DNA of 32,898 bases. Source: Bacteroidota bacterium (lineage in GTDB: Bacteria > Bacteroidota > Ignavibacteria > Ignavibacteriales > Melioribacteraceae). Made by a program: the position numbers and the translations under genes. The stretch's first letter is position 1. Every line of letters starts with the position of its first letter. The notes under the pieces are model-generated. The model was not told the DNA's origin, ran no database searches, and was given only the letters and a program-made list of their open reading frames with translations. Location: the NCBI GenBank assembly GCA_021812705.1, contig JAKAMT010000015.1, positions 1 to 32,898 of the forward strand, read 5' to 3'. This document shows, one piece after another, positions 26,297 through 32,898 of this stretch.

Positions 26297-27925
26297 ATGT
26301 ATATTAATTTTTCAGACATTCCGGCACATCAGAATTTATTTTTGGATTACCTTCACGAGTTTGAAAACGTTGAACGGTTTTACGGGAAAAATTTCAGGGC
26401 AGTTGATAAATATCTACCATTTTTTCAAAAACTGAGCGGCGTGGATAAACATCACAGAGAGTTAATTCCGGAAATTATTAAAGCCCAGTATTCGGGAGAT
26501 GCTCCTTCAAAAAAAACGGTGCAGAACATAGAGCTACTCGGTTCAAATAAAACAATCGTTGTAGCTACAGGTCAGCAGCTCGGGATTTTTGGAGGCCCGC
26601 TTTACACAATTTACAAATCCATCACGGCAATAAAGTTATGCGCTTTTCTGAAAGAGAAATACGATGAATTTAATTTTATCCCCCTTTTCTGGCTCGAAGG
26701 GGATGACCATGATTTTGATGAGGTTCGTAATTTCAGCATTCTCAACAGCGAAAATCAGCTATTGAATATAAAATATGATGACGGATTGCCGGAAGAGATT
26801 AATCGCGGCGGAATTGCTTCTCTCAAATTCAATCAGAATCTGGAGAATGTATTTACCGAACTGCAAAAAGAGCTGCGTGAAACCGAGTTCAAAGCCCCGC
26901 TGATCGATTTTCTCAATTCTATATATCAGCCGGATAAAACATTTTTGGAATCGTTCCGTAAACTGATGATAAACTATTTTGACGAATACGGATTGATAGT
27001 CTTCAACCCGGCGGATATCTCTGTTAAAAAATTGCTTGCGCCTTTATTCGCAAAAGAGATCTCGGAATTCATGAATCATACCGGATTTCTGGTTGAAAGA
27101 AGCGCGGAACTGGAAGAAGTTTATCATGCCCAGGTTAAGGTTAAACCGATAAACCTTTTTTACCTGGAAGAAAATGAAAGAGTATCCATAGAGCCGACTG
27201 AAAACGGAGAATACAGATTAAAGGGAAAGAGAAAGAAATTCACGCGTGAAGAGCTGCTTGCAAATTTGGAAGCCGGTCCGGAAAAATTCAGCCCCAACGT
27301 TCTATTGAGACCAATCTGCCAGGATTTCTTATTCCCCACCGCGTTTTATGTCGGCGGTCCGGGTGAAATAAGCTACTTTGCCCAAGTTTCTCCACTTTAC
27401 AAAGTTTACGGAATAGAAGAACCGTTTATATATCCAAGATCGTCCGCGACCATTGTGGAAAAAGGGGTCAAAAATATTTTGGATAAAAATAATCTGGAAT
27501 ACACAGATATATTTTCTGAAGAAGAAGCTTTAATAGGAAAAATAGTAGCAGCATCGTCGGAAATAAATCTGGAAGAACTTTTTCAAAATACAGTTATGGA
27601 GATAGGGACGTCATTTCAGCAGATCAACAATCTTCTTCCGTTAATTGATAAAACCCTTACCGATCTTACGGTTAAATCGAAGCTAAGGATTGATGAAACT
27701 CTTGCGCTTCTCAAATCGAAAGCTCTGGAAGCTGAAAAACGGAAATATGAAACAACCATCAGGCAGGTGAGCAAAGTACGCAATGTGCTCTTTCCGAACG
27801 GGAATCTGCAGGAGCGGGAGCTGAACTTAATTTATTTTACGGATAAATACGGTACGGATATCATTAAATGGATATTCGATGAGCTTGCTATCAACAAATT
27901 CGAGCATCAAATTCTAGAGATGTAA
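26297..27925 (+). CDS. bshC: Bacillithiol biosynthesis cysteine-adding enzyme BshC
   Basis: Catalyses the last step of bacillithiol synthesis, proposed to add cysteine to GlcN-malate. At 542 residues it is the family length. Diagnostic blocks are ATGQQLGIFGGPLYTIYKSI (about 90-109), FIPLFWLEGDDHDFDEV, the nucleotidyl-fold segment VLLRPICQDFLFPTAFYVGG, GEISYFAQ and a C-terminal coiled-coil domain (about 440-520). ATG 26297 has GGAAGGAAG upstream. It is a single gene; bshA and bshB are elsewhere. Its presence implies that bacillithiol is the low-molecular-weight thiol of this organism, consistent with Bacteroidota/Chlorobiota relatives. Confidence 0.95.
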   Translation: MYINFSDIPAHQNLFLDYLHEFENVERFYGKNFRAVDKYLPFFQKLSGVDKHHRELIPEIIKAQYSGDAPSKKTVQNIELLGSNKTIVVATGQQLGIFGGPLYTIYKSITAIKLCAFLKEKYDEFNFIPLFWLEGDDHDFDEVRNFSILNSENQLLNIKYDDGLPEEINRGGIASLKFNQNLENVFTELQKELRETEFKAPLIDFLNSIYQPDKTFLESFRKLMINYFDEYGLIVFNPADISVKKLLAPLFAKEISEFMNHTGFLVERSAELEEVYHAQVKVKPINLFYLEENERVSIEPTENGEYRLKGKRKKFTREELLANLEAGPEKFSPNVLLRPICQDFLFPTAFYVGGPGEISYFAQVSPLYKVYGIEEPFIYPRSSATIVEKGVKNILDKNNLEYTDIFSEEEALIGKIVAASSEINLEELFQNTVMEIGTSFQQINNLLPLIDKTLTDLTVKSKLRIDETLALLKSKALEAEKRKYETTIRQVSKVRNVLFPNGNLQERELNLIYFTDKYGTDIIKWIFDELAINKFEHQILEM

Positions 27926-27936
27926 ATAAAGACAAT

Positions 27937-29220
27937 TTAGAAATTTGAGAGAGCAAGTACCTGGTTATAAAAACCGGGATTAGAAACCGCAACAGATTCA
28001 AAATTCTTAACGCTTCCTCCGCATTCCAGCAGCATGCTCATAACTGAGAATGCCATAGCAATTCTGTGATCACCAAAACTTTCGAATGTGGTGTGAATAT
28101 TTGCGGGACTCCCGGACAATTCAAATCCGTCTTCAAATTCCTTCACGGACAGACCGGCAGCCTTAAAATTTACGACTAAGGAATTTATTCTGTCGCTTTC
28201 TTTAACTCTTAACTCTTTAGCGCCGGTAATTTTGAAATTACCATCTGCAAAGACGCCGGCCACAGAGAGGATCGGAATTTCATCAATGATATTTGGAATT
28301 ATGGAATGAGGGATTTCAACGTTTTTAAGTTTGGATGAAAATATTCTCAAGTCGCCCGTCTCTTCCCCTTTCTCAAGATGAAGGTTGCCAATTTCAATTC
28401 TTGCGCCCATATTTTTTAGCACAGTAAGCGCGCCTGTACGCGTTTCGTTCAGAGAAACGGATCTGATTGTGATATCGGAATTTACCGAAAGCGCGGCAAG
28501 CACGATAAAAAATGACGCGCTTGATATATCGGACGGCACTGTTATTTCGAACGGCTCCGGATAATTTTTTTTGGAAACATAAATTCTTGTTACGGATTCC
28601 GTTTTTTCCGTCTTTAACCCCAGTAATTTTTCTGTGTGGTTTCTTGTTGCTTCCGGTTCAATAATTATCGATTCATCTTCCATGTGAAGGGCGCACAAGA
28701 GCATCGCACTTTTTACCTGCGCGCTGGCTACTTTTAATCTATACTCGACCGGTTTTAGCGAAAGAGAAGGATTGATGGTAATGGGCATTTTACCCGATTC
28801 ATTTACGGAGATATCAGCACCCATGAATTTAAGAGGTTCCACTATCCGCATCATTGGGCGGTTCGAAAGTGATTCGTCACCGGTTATTACTGATTTAAAA
28901 TTCTGAGCCGCCAGCACACCGCTAATCAAGCGTGCCGTAGTTCCGGAATTTCCGGCATACAGTTCAGTATCGGCTTTTATAAATCCTTTGAATCCCCTTC
29001 CGGTTACTTTTATTGCATCATTATTTTTTTCAAATCTGCATCCGAGTTTTTCGAAGCAGTTCATTGTGGAACTCACATCTTCCGAATCGGAGCAGTTCCG
29101 GATGACCGATTCACCGTCTGCCATTGCGGCAAACATAATTGAGCGGTGGGATAATGATTTATCGCCCAACAATTTTAATTCACCGTTAACACTCCGGATC
29201 TTTTCAAATTTTTTAATCAT
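27937..29220 (-). CDS. aroA: 3-phosphoshikimate 1-carboxyvinyltransferase (EPSP synthase)
   Basis: Joins shikimate 3-phosphate and PEP to form EPSP, the sixth shikimate step toward chorismate. It has 427 residues. Seen: GDKSLSHRS (Lys21, Ser22, Arg26) at the substrate site, AGNSGTTARLISG, GDESLSNRPMMR, the central VASAQVKSA, the catalytic-region DEIPILSVA and RVKESDRI, and a C-terminal DHRIAMAFSV. The GDKSxSHR form resembles Bacillus-type enzymes more than the GSKSVSNR of E. coli; I draw no conclusion about inhibitor sensitivity. Its start overlaps the trmH stop by 4 bp (ATGA), so it is translationally coupled. It converges on bshC with an 11-bp gap. Confidence 0.97.
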   Translation of the reverse strand: MIKKFEKIRSVNGELKLLGDKSLSHRSIMFAAMADGESVIRNCSDSEDVSSTMNCFEKLGCRFEKNNDAIKVTGRGFKGFIKADTELYAGNSGTTARLISGVLAAQNFKSVITGDESLSNRPMMRIVEPLKFMGADISVNESGKMPITINPSLSLKPVEYRLKVASAQVKSAMLLCALHMEDESIIIEPEATRNHTEKLLGLKTEKTESVTRIYVSKKNYPEPFEITVPSDISSASFFIVLAALSVNSDITIRSVSLNETRTGALTVLKNMGARIEIGNLHLEKGEETGDLRIFSSKLKNVEIPHSIIPNIIDEIPILSVAGVFADGNFKITGAKELRVKESDRINSLVVNFKAAGLSVKEFEDGFELSGSPANIHTTFESFGDHRIAMAFSVMSMLLECGGSVKNFESVAVSNPGFYNQVLALSNF

Positions 29221-29810
29221 TTATCGCACCATTTATCAATCAGTTCATCCAATTTTTGCGGATCGAGTTCGCTTTTTTCATACATCCCTTTCAATGCGCG
29301 CTGACGTTGAGCTTCGTAAAGGGTAACGGCTGCGGCTACTGAGACATTGAGGCTCTGGATCATACCGCGCATAGGTATATAAAAAGTTTCGTCGGCAAGT
29401 TTTTCCGCTTCTGAGGACACTCCGCGTTTTTCATTCCCAAATACCAGCGCAATTTTTTGTGTAAAATCGATATCGTAAATGCTCATCGCTTTTTGATTAA
29501 GCATGCTCGCATATACTTTATATCCCGCAGCTCTAAAATTATCGTAACATTTTTTTGTGTCGTTAAATTTTTCCGCTTCAATCCATTTGTTTGCGGAGGA
29601 GGAGGAAGTTTTGCTTATTTTAGGAAATGACTCGAAGGTATATAGGAGGCTGATCTTAGGAACGCCCACCGCGTCGCATGTTCTGAATATTGCGCTTACA
29701 TTATGCGGATCGTGAATATTTTCCATTATTACGCCGAGCGAAAACTGCCGCCATTTGGCCGTTGTGATAATTTTTTGAAGCCGTTCCTCGGTTTTAAATT
29801 TTCTCATCAT
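29217..29810 (-). CDS. trmH: tRNA (guanosine-18-2'-O)-methyltransferase TrmH
   Basis: A SPOUT-class methyltransferase that 2'-O-methylates G18 in the tRNA D-loop using SAM. It has 197 residues, as in Thermus TrmH. The three SPOUT motifs are clear: NVSAIFRTCDAVG (catalytic Arg43), ALVFGNEKRGVS and IPMRGMIQSLNVSVAAAVTLYEAQRQR, the knot that binds SAM. The N-terminal helical extension is that of TrmH rather than the longer one of RlmB. The start is ATG 29810 (a second ATG follows at once). It overlaps the HicB-like gene by 4 bp upstream and aroA by 4 bp downstream, so all three are one translation-coupled unit. Confidence 0.93.
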   Translation of the reverse strand: MMRKFKTEERLQKIITTAKWRQFSLGVIMENIHDPHNVSAIFRTCDAVGVPKISLLYTFESFPKISKTSSSSANKWIEAEKFNDTKKCYDNFRAAGYKVYASMLNQKAMSIYDIDFTQKIALVFGNEKRGVSSEAEKLADETFYIPMRGMIQSLNVSVAAAVTLYEAQRQRALKGMYEKSELDPQKLDELIDKWCDK

Positions 29811-30031
29811 TTCTCAAAGATCAGTTTATACACCGTAAGTGAATTCTCCCTTCGCGCGCGGTCAATTTTAATTTTCATATCGGGCTGGCTTTGGATGTAA
29901 AATTTGAGCAGCTCGACCGTTTTTTCGATTGCCTCATCTTCATTGTGGGCCCAGGTTTCACATCCCTTAACGGAAGGGACTTCGGCTGTAAATCCGTCAT
30001 CAGTTTTAATAATATTCAAATCTAAGACCAA
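29807..30031 (-). CDS. Orphan HicB-like small protein
   Basis: A 74-residue protein. FTAEVPSVKGCETWAHNEDEAIEKTVELLKFYI matches the partial RNase H-like fold of HicB antitoxins and UPF0150 proteins (beta-beta, then the alpha helix of DEAIEKTVELL). No DNA-binding helix-turn-helix or ribbon-helix-helix tail is obvious; the C-terminus (RARRENSLTVYKLIFEK) is basic. No HicA toxin is adjacent: the 70 bp before it are too short. The start is a TTG at 30031, or a second TTG four codons on; no ATG is available. Its stop overlaps the trmH start (ATGA). The orphan status and operon position argue against a normal toxin-antitoxin role, and its function is unknown. Confidence 0.75.
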   Translation of the reverse strand: MVLDLNIIKTDDGFTAEVPSVKGCETWAHNEDEAIEKTVELLKFYIQSQPDMKIKIDRARRENSLTVYKLIFEK

Positions 30032-30101
30032 ATAAGCCTCATTTAATTTCAGTCAAAATAAACAGGTGGAATAAATAAGAAATTTCAATCGACTGTATTA
30101 A

Positions 30102-30968
30102 TTAGTAGCCGCCGGAAGCAGAAGTTTCTCCCTTGACAATTTTTACGCTGGCGCTTGCACCAATTCTATCTGCGCCGCTGGCAATCATCAATTTAGCATC
30201 CTCAGTTGTTCTGATTCCTCCGCTGGCTTTTACACCTACAGTACTTCCGACCACATAACGCATAAGAGCAATATCTCCCGCGGTAGCTCCCCCTTTGCTG
30301 AATCCGGTGGAAGTTTTCACGAAATCTGCTTTAGCTTCTTTAGCAAGTATGCAAGCCTTTATTTTTTCTTCATCCGTCAGCAGAGAAGTTTCTATAATCA
30401 CTTTGCATATCGCCCCGAATTTTTTTGCAGCAAGAACGACTTGATTAATATCGTTAAAAACATATTCGGTTTCATTTTGTTTGAGTCTGCCTATATTGAT
30501 CACCATATCAATTTCCTGCGCACCGTTTTTCAAAGCCTGTTCTGCTTCAAATCTCTTTGTTTCAGTTGTTGTTGCGCCCAGAGGAAAACCGATCACAGTG
30601 CACACTTTTGATTTCGATCCGCTGAGCAGATCTTTACACATCGGCACATAGCAGGGGTTAACGCAGACAGAAGCAAAACCGTATGCACGTGCTTCTTCGC
30701 AGAGAGTTCTGATCTCATTGGGGGTGGCGTCGGGTTTAAGAAGCGTATGATCGATCATGCGTGCAACATCTTCATCGATATGCTCTCCCACACCGATGCT
30801 GGCGGCGATTCTTTCCGCGCCATTGGTAATAATATTTTTAACCGCGCTCTTCTGGTCAATTACATTCCGCTCCCATCCGGCGCAGGTTCCGCCTGTGCAG
30901 TAAAAATCCTGAAGCGATTTTTCAATAAATACCTGCGATACAACCTTGTCAACAATTCCATTGTCCAT
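30102..30968 (-). CDS. deoC: Deoxyribose-phosphate aldolase
   Basis: Reversibly cleaves 2-deoxyribose 5-phosphate to glyceraldehyde 3-phosphate and acetaldehyde in deoxynucleoside breakdown. The TIM barrel starts near residue 70 ([10 protein letters not shown]). Catalytic residues are visible: Schiff-base Lys218 in [10 protein letters not shown], Lys247 in VKASGGIR and the Asp of EIDMVINIG. At 288 residues it is about 65 longer than the usual 220: the N-terminal extension carries [10 protein letters not shown] (Cys24, Cys29) and an amphipathic [18 protein letters not shown]. The start ATG 30968 lies 2 bp after the folD stop, so the two are an operon. The extension is probably real, as it is in frame and has the same codon use as the body. 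Confidence 0.94.
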   Translation of the reverse strand: MDNGIVDKVVSQVFIEKSLQDFYCTGGTCAGWERNVIDQKSAVKNIITNGAERIAASIGVGEHIDEDVARMIDHTLLKPDATPNEIRTLCEEARAYGFASVCVNPCYVPMCKDLLSGSKSKVCTVIGFPLGATTTETKRFEAEQALKNGAQEIDMVINIGRLKQNETEYVFNDINQVVLAAKKFGAICKVIIETSLLTDEEKIKACILAKEAKADFVKTSTGFSKGGATAGDIALMRYVVGSTVGVKASGGIRTTEDAKLMIASGADRIGASASVKIVKGETSASGGY

Positions 30969-30970
30969 TT

Positions 30971-31873
30971 TTAAGCCAACTTTTGTTTAGTGATTTTTAT
31001 ATATGCAAGAAAAGTATTCTGGAGCAGCATTGCAATAGTCATCGGTCCAACTCCGCCCGGCACCGGAGTAATAAACGATGTTTTGCTAAAAACGTTCTCA
31101 TAATCAACATCGCCCACAATCTTATATCCTTTTTGCGATGAAGCATCTTCCACTCGATTGATTCCCACATCAATTACCGCGGCACCATCCTTGACCATTC
31201 CAGCCGTTATGAAATTTGCTTTCCCGATAGCGGCAATCAATATGTCGGCTGTTTTTGTGTAAGCAGAAAGATCCGCGGCGGCAGAGTGGCATATTGTAAC
31301 GACTGCATTTGCACCCTCCTTTTTCTGAAGGAGCATATTGGCAACCGGTTTGCCTACTATATTGCTTCTTCCGACCACAACAACATGTTTCCCGCTTGTT
31401 TCAATTTTATATCTTTTTATCAGCTCGACTATTCCGTTAGGAGTGCAGGGATAAAAAGTATTTTTACCGATAACCAGATTGCCCATGCTCACCGGATGAA
31501 AACCGTCAACATCTTTCTGAGCAGATATTTTTTCGATTACTTTTTCTTCATTGATATGCTTCGGAAGCGGAAGCTGCACGAGTATTCCATCGTAATCAGG
31601 ACTGGCGTTATAACTGTCTATCAGTGAGAGAAGACTTTCTTCTGAAGTATCCGCGGGCAGCATCTCAATTTTTGAAAGCATTCCTATCTCGCTGCACGCT
31701 TTTGCCTTCGACTTAACGTACGATTGAGATGCGGGGTTATCCCCTACCATAATTGTGACCAATCCAGGCACTCTGACATTCAGAGATCTTAGCCAATCAA
31801 CTTTTTCTTTAAGTTCGCCTCGTATATCCGATGCAACTTTTTTACCGTCAATTATTACCGGCATTATATCCAT
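30971..31873 (-). CDS. folD: Bifunctional methylenetetrahydrofolate dehydrogenase/cyclohydrolase
   Basis: Converts 5,10-methylene-THF to 10-formyl-THF in two steps, supplying one-carbon units. It has 300 residues, close to the usual 285-300. Seen: [10 protein letters not shown] with the catalytic Tyr52 and Lys56, [21 protein letters not shown], the NADP loop [14 protein letters not shown] and [14 protein letters not shown]. Two starts are possible: ATG 31873 with GGAG only 3 nt upstream, or ATG 31864 with GGAG 12 nt upstream; neither spacing is ideal. It is the first gene of a folD-deoC pair. Confidence 0.96.
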   Translation of the reverse strand: MDIMPVIIDGKKVASDIRGELKEKVDWLRSLNVRVPGLVTIMVGDNPASQSYVKSKAKACSEIGMLSKIEMLPADTSEESLLSLIDSYNASPDYDGILVQLPLPKHINEEKVIEKISAQKDVDGFHPVSMGNLVIGKNTFYPCTPNGIVELIKRYKIETSGKHVVVVGRSNIVGKPVANMLLQKKEGANAVVTICHSAAADLSAYTKTADILIAAIGKANFITAGMVKDGAAVIDVGINRVEDASSQKGYKIVGDVDYENVFSKTSFITPVPGGVGPMTIAMLLQNTFLAYIKITKQKLA

Positions 31874-31900
31874 CTGCTCCTAAATTTTATATTCATTCCC

Positions 31901-31979
31901 ACTTCTTACTTCTTACTTCTTGCTTTTTTACTTCTTACTTTTTTACTTCTTACTTTTTACTTTTCACTTTTAACTTTTT
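31901..31979. repeat. Heptad tandem repeat (11 units) downstream of the YmdB-type gene
   Basis: On the plus strand 11 consecutive units of the form ACTTYTT, mostly 7 bp with two of 8 bp, run ACTTCTT three times, then GCTTTTTT, then alternate ACTTCTT/ACTTTTT and decay to ACTTTTC and ACTTTTA. The array fills most of the space between folD and the YmdB-type gene, and its last units overlap that gene's final codons and stop (31970-31979). The strand asymmetry (pyrimidine-rich plus strand) is strong. Confidence 0.85.
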
Positions 31980-32773
31980 ACCAGTCTCTCAAACTCCGGC
32001 ATAAAAATTCTTTCAATCTCCAAAGTCTTACCTGTGGTTGAATCCACCTTAAGAAACAGAGCCGAGAGGTGAACATTATCGAATGCCGTTTGATACTTCT
32101 GAGGAGTCTGATAAAGGAATCTGTTGATTGCGGCATCCGTTTTCATCCCGATAACGGATTCATAAGGCCCGCTCATTCCGCAATCTGTAATAAATCCGGT
32201 TCCGTTAGGAAGAATTCTTTCGTCTGAAGTCTGAACATGCGTATGAGTGCCTATTACAGCCGAAACTTTTCCGTCTAAGAAATATGCCAATGCAATTTTT
32301 TCTGCTGTAGCCTCCGCGTGCATGTCCACTACAATTATTTTTGTATCCTGCTTGATCTTTGTGAGTGCGAATTCTGCCGCGCGGAAAGGGCAATCGATTG
32401 GAGCCATATATGCCCTCCCCTGAAGATTAAGAACGGCAACTTTTCCCATGCCGCTTTCATAAATATAGTAGCCGTTGCCGTGAGTTCCTCTGGGATAATT
32501 GAAAGGGCGCAGAGAACGGGGATCTTTTTTAAGATAATCCTGTGATTGGGGTTTATCCCATGTATGATTTCCCCCGGTAATTACATGCACTCCGAGATCG
32601 AACAGAAATTTGGCTTCTTTATCAGTGCACCCTTTTCCGTCGGATGCGTTTTCGCCGTTTGCAATAACAACATCGGCATTATATTTTTTGATCAATCCCG
32701 GCAGATAAAGCTGAACTACGTTCAATCCCGGCTGGCCTATTATATCTCCAATAAAAAGTATGTTTATAGTCAT
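31970..32773 (-). CDS. YmdB-family metallophosphoesterase
   Basis: The protein has 267 residues from ATG 32773 (MTINILFIGDIIGQPG), where family members begin; a further upstream ATG at 32812 adds 13 residues without family character. Metal ligands are visible: the Asp of GDIIG, VIANGENASDGKG, GGNHTWD, DMHAEATAEK and IGTHTHVQTSDE, the full signature of the YmdB/TIGR00282 family, dinuclear metal phosphodiesterases. Bacillus YmdB hydrolyses 2',3'-cyclic nucleotides and affects biofilm and motility decisions. The substrate here is inferred from family only. No good Shine-Dalgarno is present. Its stop codon lies inside the end of the heptad repeat. Confidence 0.9.
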   Translation of the reverse strand: MTINILFIGDIIGQPGLNVVQLYLPGLIKKYNADVVIANGENASDGKGCTDKEAKFLFDLGVHVITGGNHTWDKPQSQDYLKKDPRSLRPFNYPRGTHGNGYYIYESGMGKVAVLNLQGRAYMAPIDCPFRAAEFALTKIKQDTKIIVVDMHAEATAEKIALAYFLDGKVSAVIGTHTHVQTSDERILPNGTGFITDCGMSGPYESVIGMKTDAAINRFLYQTPQKYQTAFDNVHLSALFLKVDSTTGKTLEIERIFMPEFERLVKS

Positions 32774-32835
32774 TTTATTTTTTCTTTTGGGATGCAATAT
32801 ATCTAAAATCATCTGAATTTCGAAGCCGCGGAGCT

Positions 32836-32875
32836 AATGATTGTCATTTCGACCTTAAGAAGAAAAGCGATCTGA
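32836..32875. repeat. Possible fragment of a dispersed intergenic repeat
   Basis: TTGTCATTTCGACC (from about 32838) followed by a purine-rich stretch and GCGATCTGATT resembles the TGTCATTTCGACC...GAGAAATCT sequence often scattered between genes in Bacteroidota-type genomes. Only one copy is in the window, so this rests on recognition alone. Confidence 0.3.
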
Positions 32876-32898
32876 TTAAAGATGATTTTTTGCTAAAT

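Noticed and set aside
30032-30101. Possible hicA toxin gene next to the HicB-like gene
   Set aside because: Only 70 bp are available and no frame there encodes a HicA-like motif; trmH occupies the other side.
31901-31979. CRISPR-like array
   Set aside because: The 7-bp units are contiguous with no spacers; it is a microsatellite.

Overview
The window looks like a chromosomal fragment of a non-photosynthetic member of the Fibrobacterota-Chlorobiota-Bacteroidota (FCB) group, most plausibly an Ignavibacteriota/Chlorobiota relative. The reasons are: a PorZ-like beta-propeller protein ending in a type IX secretion (T9SS) sorting domain, a large FN3-repeat exoprotein, a DUF4296-like lipoprotein, a bacillithiol gene (bshC), weak Shine-Dalgarno sites at several genes, and a gap promoter that fits the Bacteroidota -33/-7 (TTG / TAnnTTTG) consensus. 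The phylum call is an inference from style and gene content; no rRNA gene is present.

Layout. 1-7527 (minus strand): a two-gene surface-protein unit, a small secreted protein with a YadA-like head and an S74 intramolecular chaperone, followed 8 bp later by a giant secreted protein with at least 21 tandem fibronectin type III domains that runs off the left edge. 7759-12541 (minus): metabolic genes, namely an uncharacterised FAD-dependent dehydrogenase (COG2509 type), an SDR with an atypical active site, acetate kinase and 3-hydroxyacyl-CoA dehydrogenase. A 122-bp MITE-like inverted-repeat element lies between the SDR gene and ackA. 12882-15458 (plus): recQ, meeting tail-to-tail (8-bp overlap) a minus-strand rhomboid protease plus lipoprotein pair. 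16815-19157 (minus): gap then pgk, with an intrinsic terminator after each.

19351-25177 (plus): Crp/Fnr regulator, PHP phosphoesterase, the PorZ-like T9SS component and an ABC-F ATPase. 25192-26157 (minus): a ROK-family kinase lacking the usual zinc cysteines, divergent from bshC (26297-27925, plus). 27937-30031 (minus): a tightly overlapped HicB-like / trmH / aroA unit. 30102-31873 (minus): folD and deoC. 31970-32773 (minus): a YmdB-type metallophosphoesterase, followed by an 11-unit heptad repeat.

The content is mainly housekeeping: lower glycolysis, acetate/acyl-CoA metabolism, shikimate, one-carbon and deoxynucleoside metabolism, tRNA modification and DNA repair, interspersed with cell-surface genes. 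I found no CRISPR array, prophage, intact transposase, tRNA/rRNA gene or recognisable defence island. The observations most worth a second look are the FN3/S74 surface pair, the MITE-like element, the terminator between gap and pgk, the PorZ-like gene placed away from other T9SS genes, and several enzymes with substituted family-signature residues.
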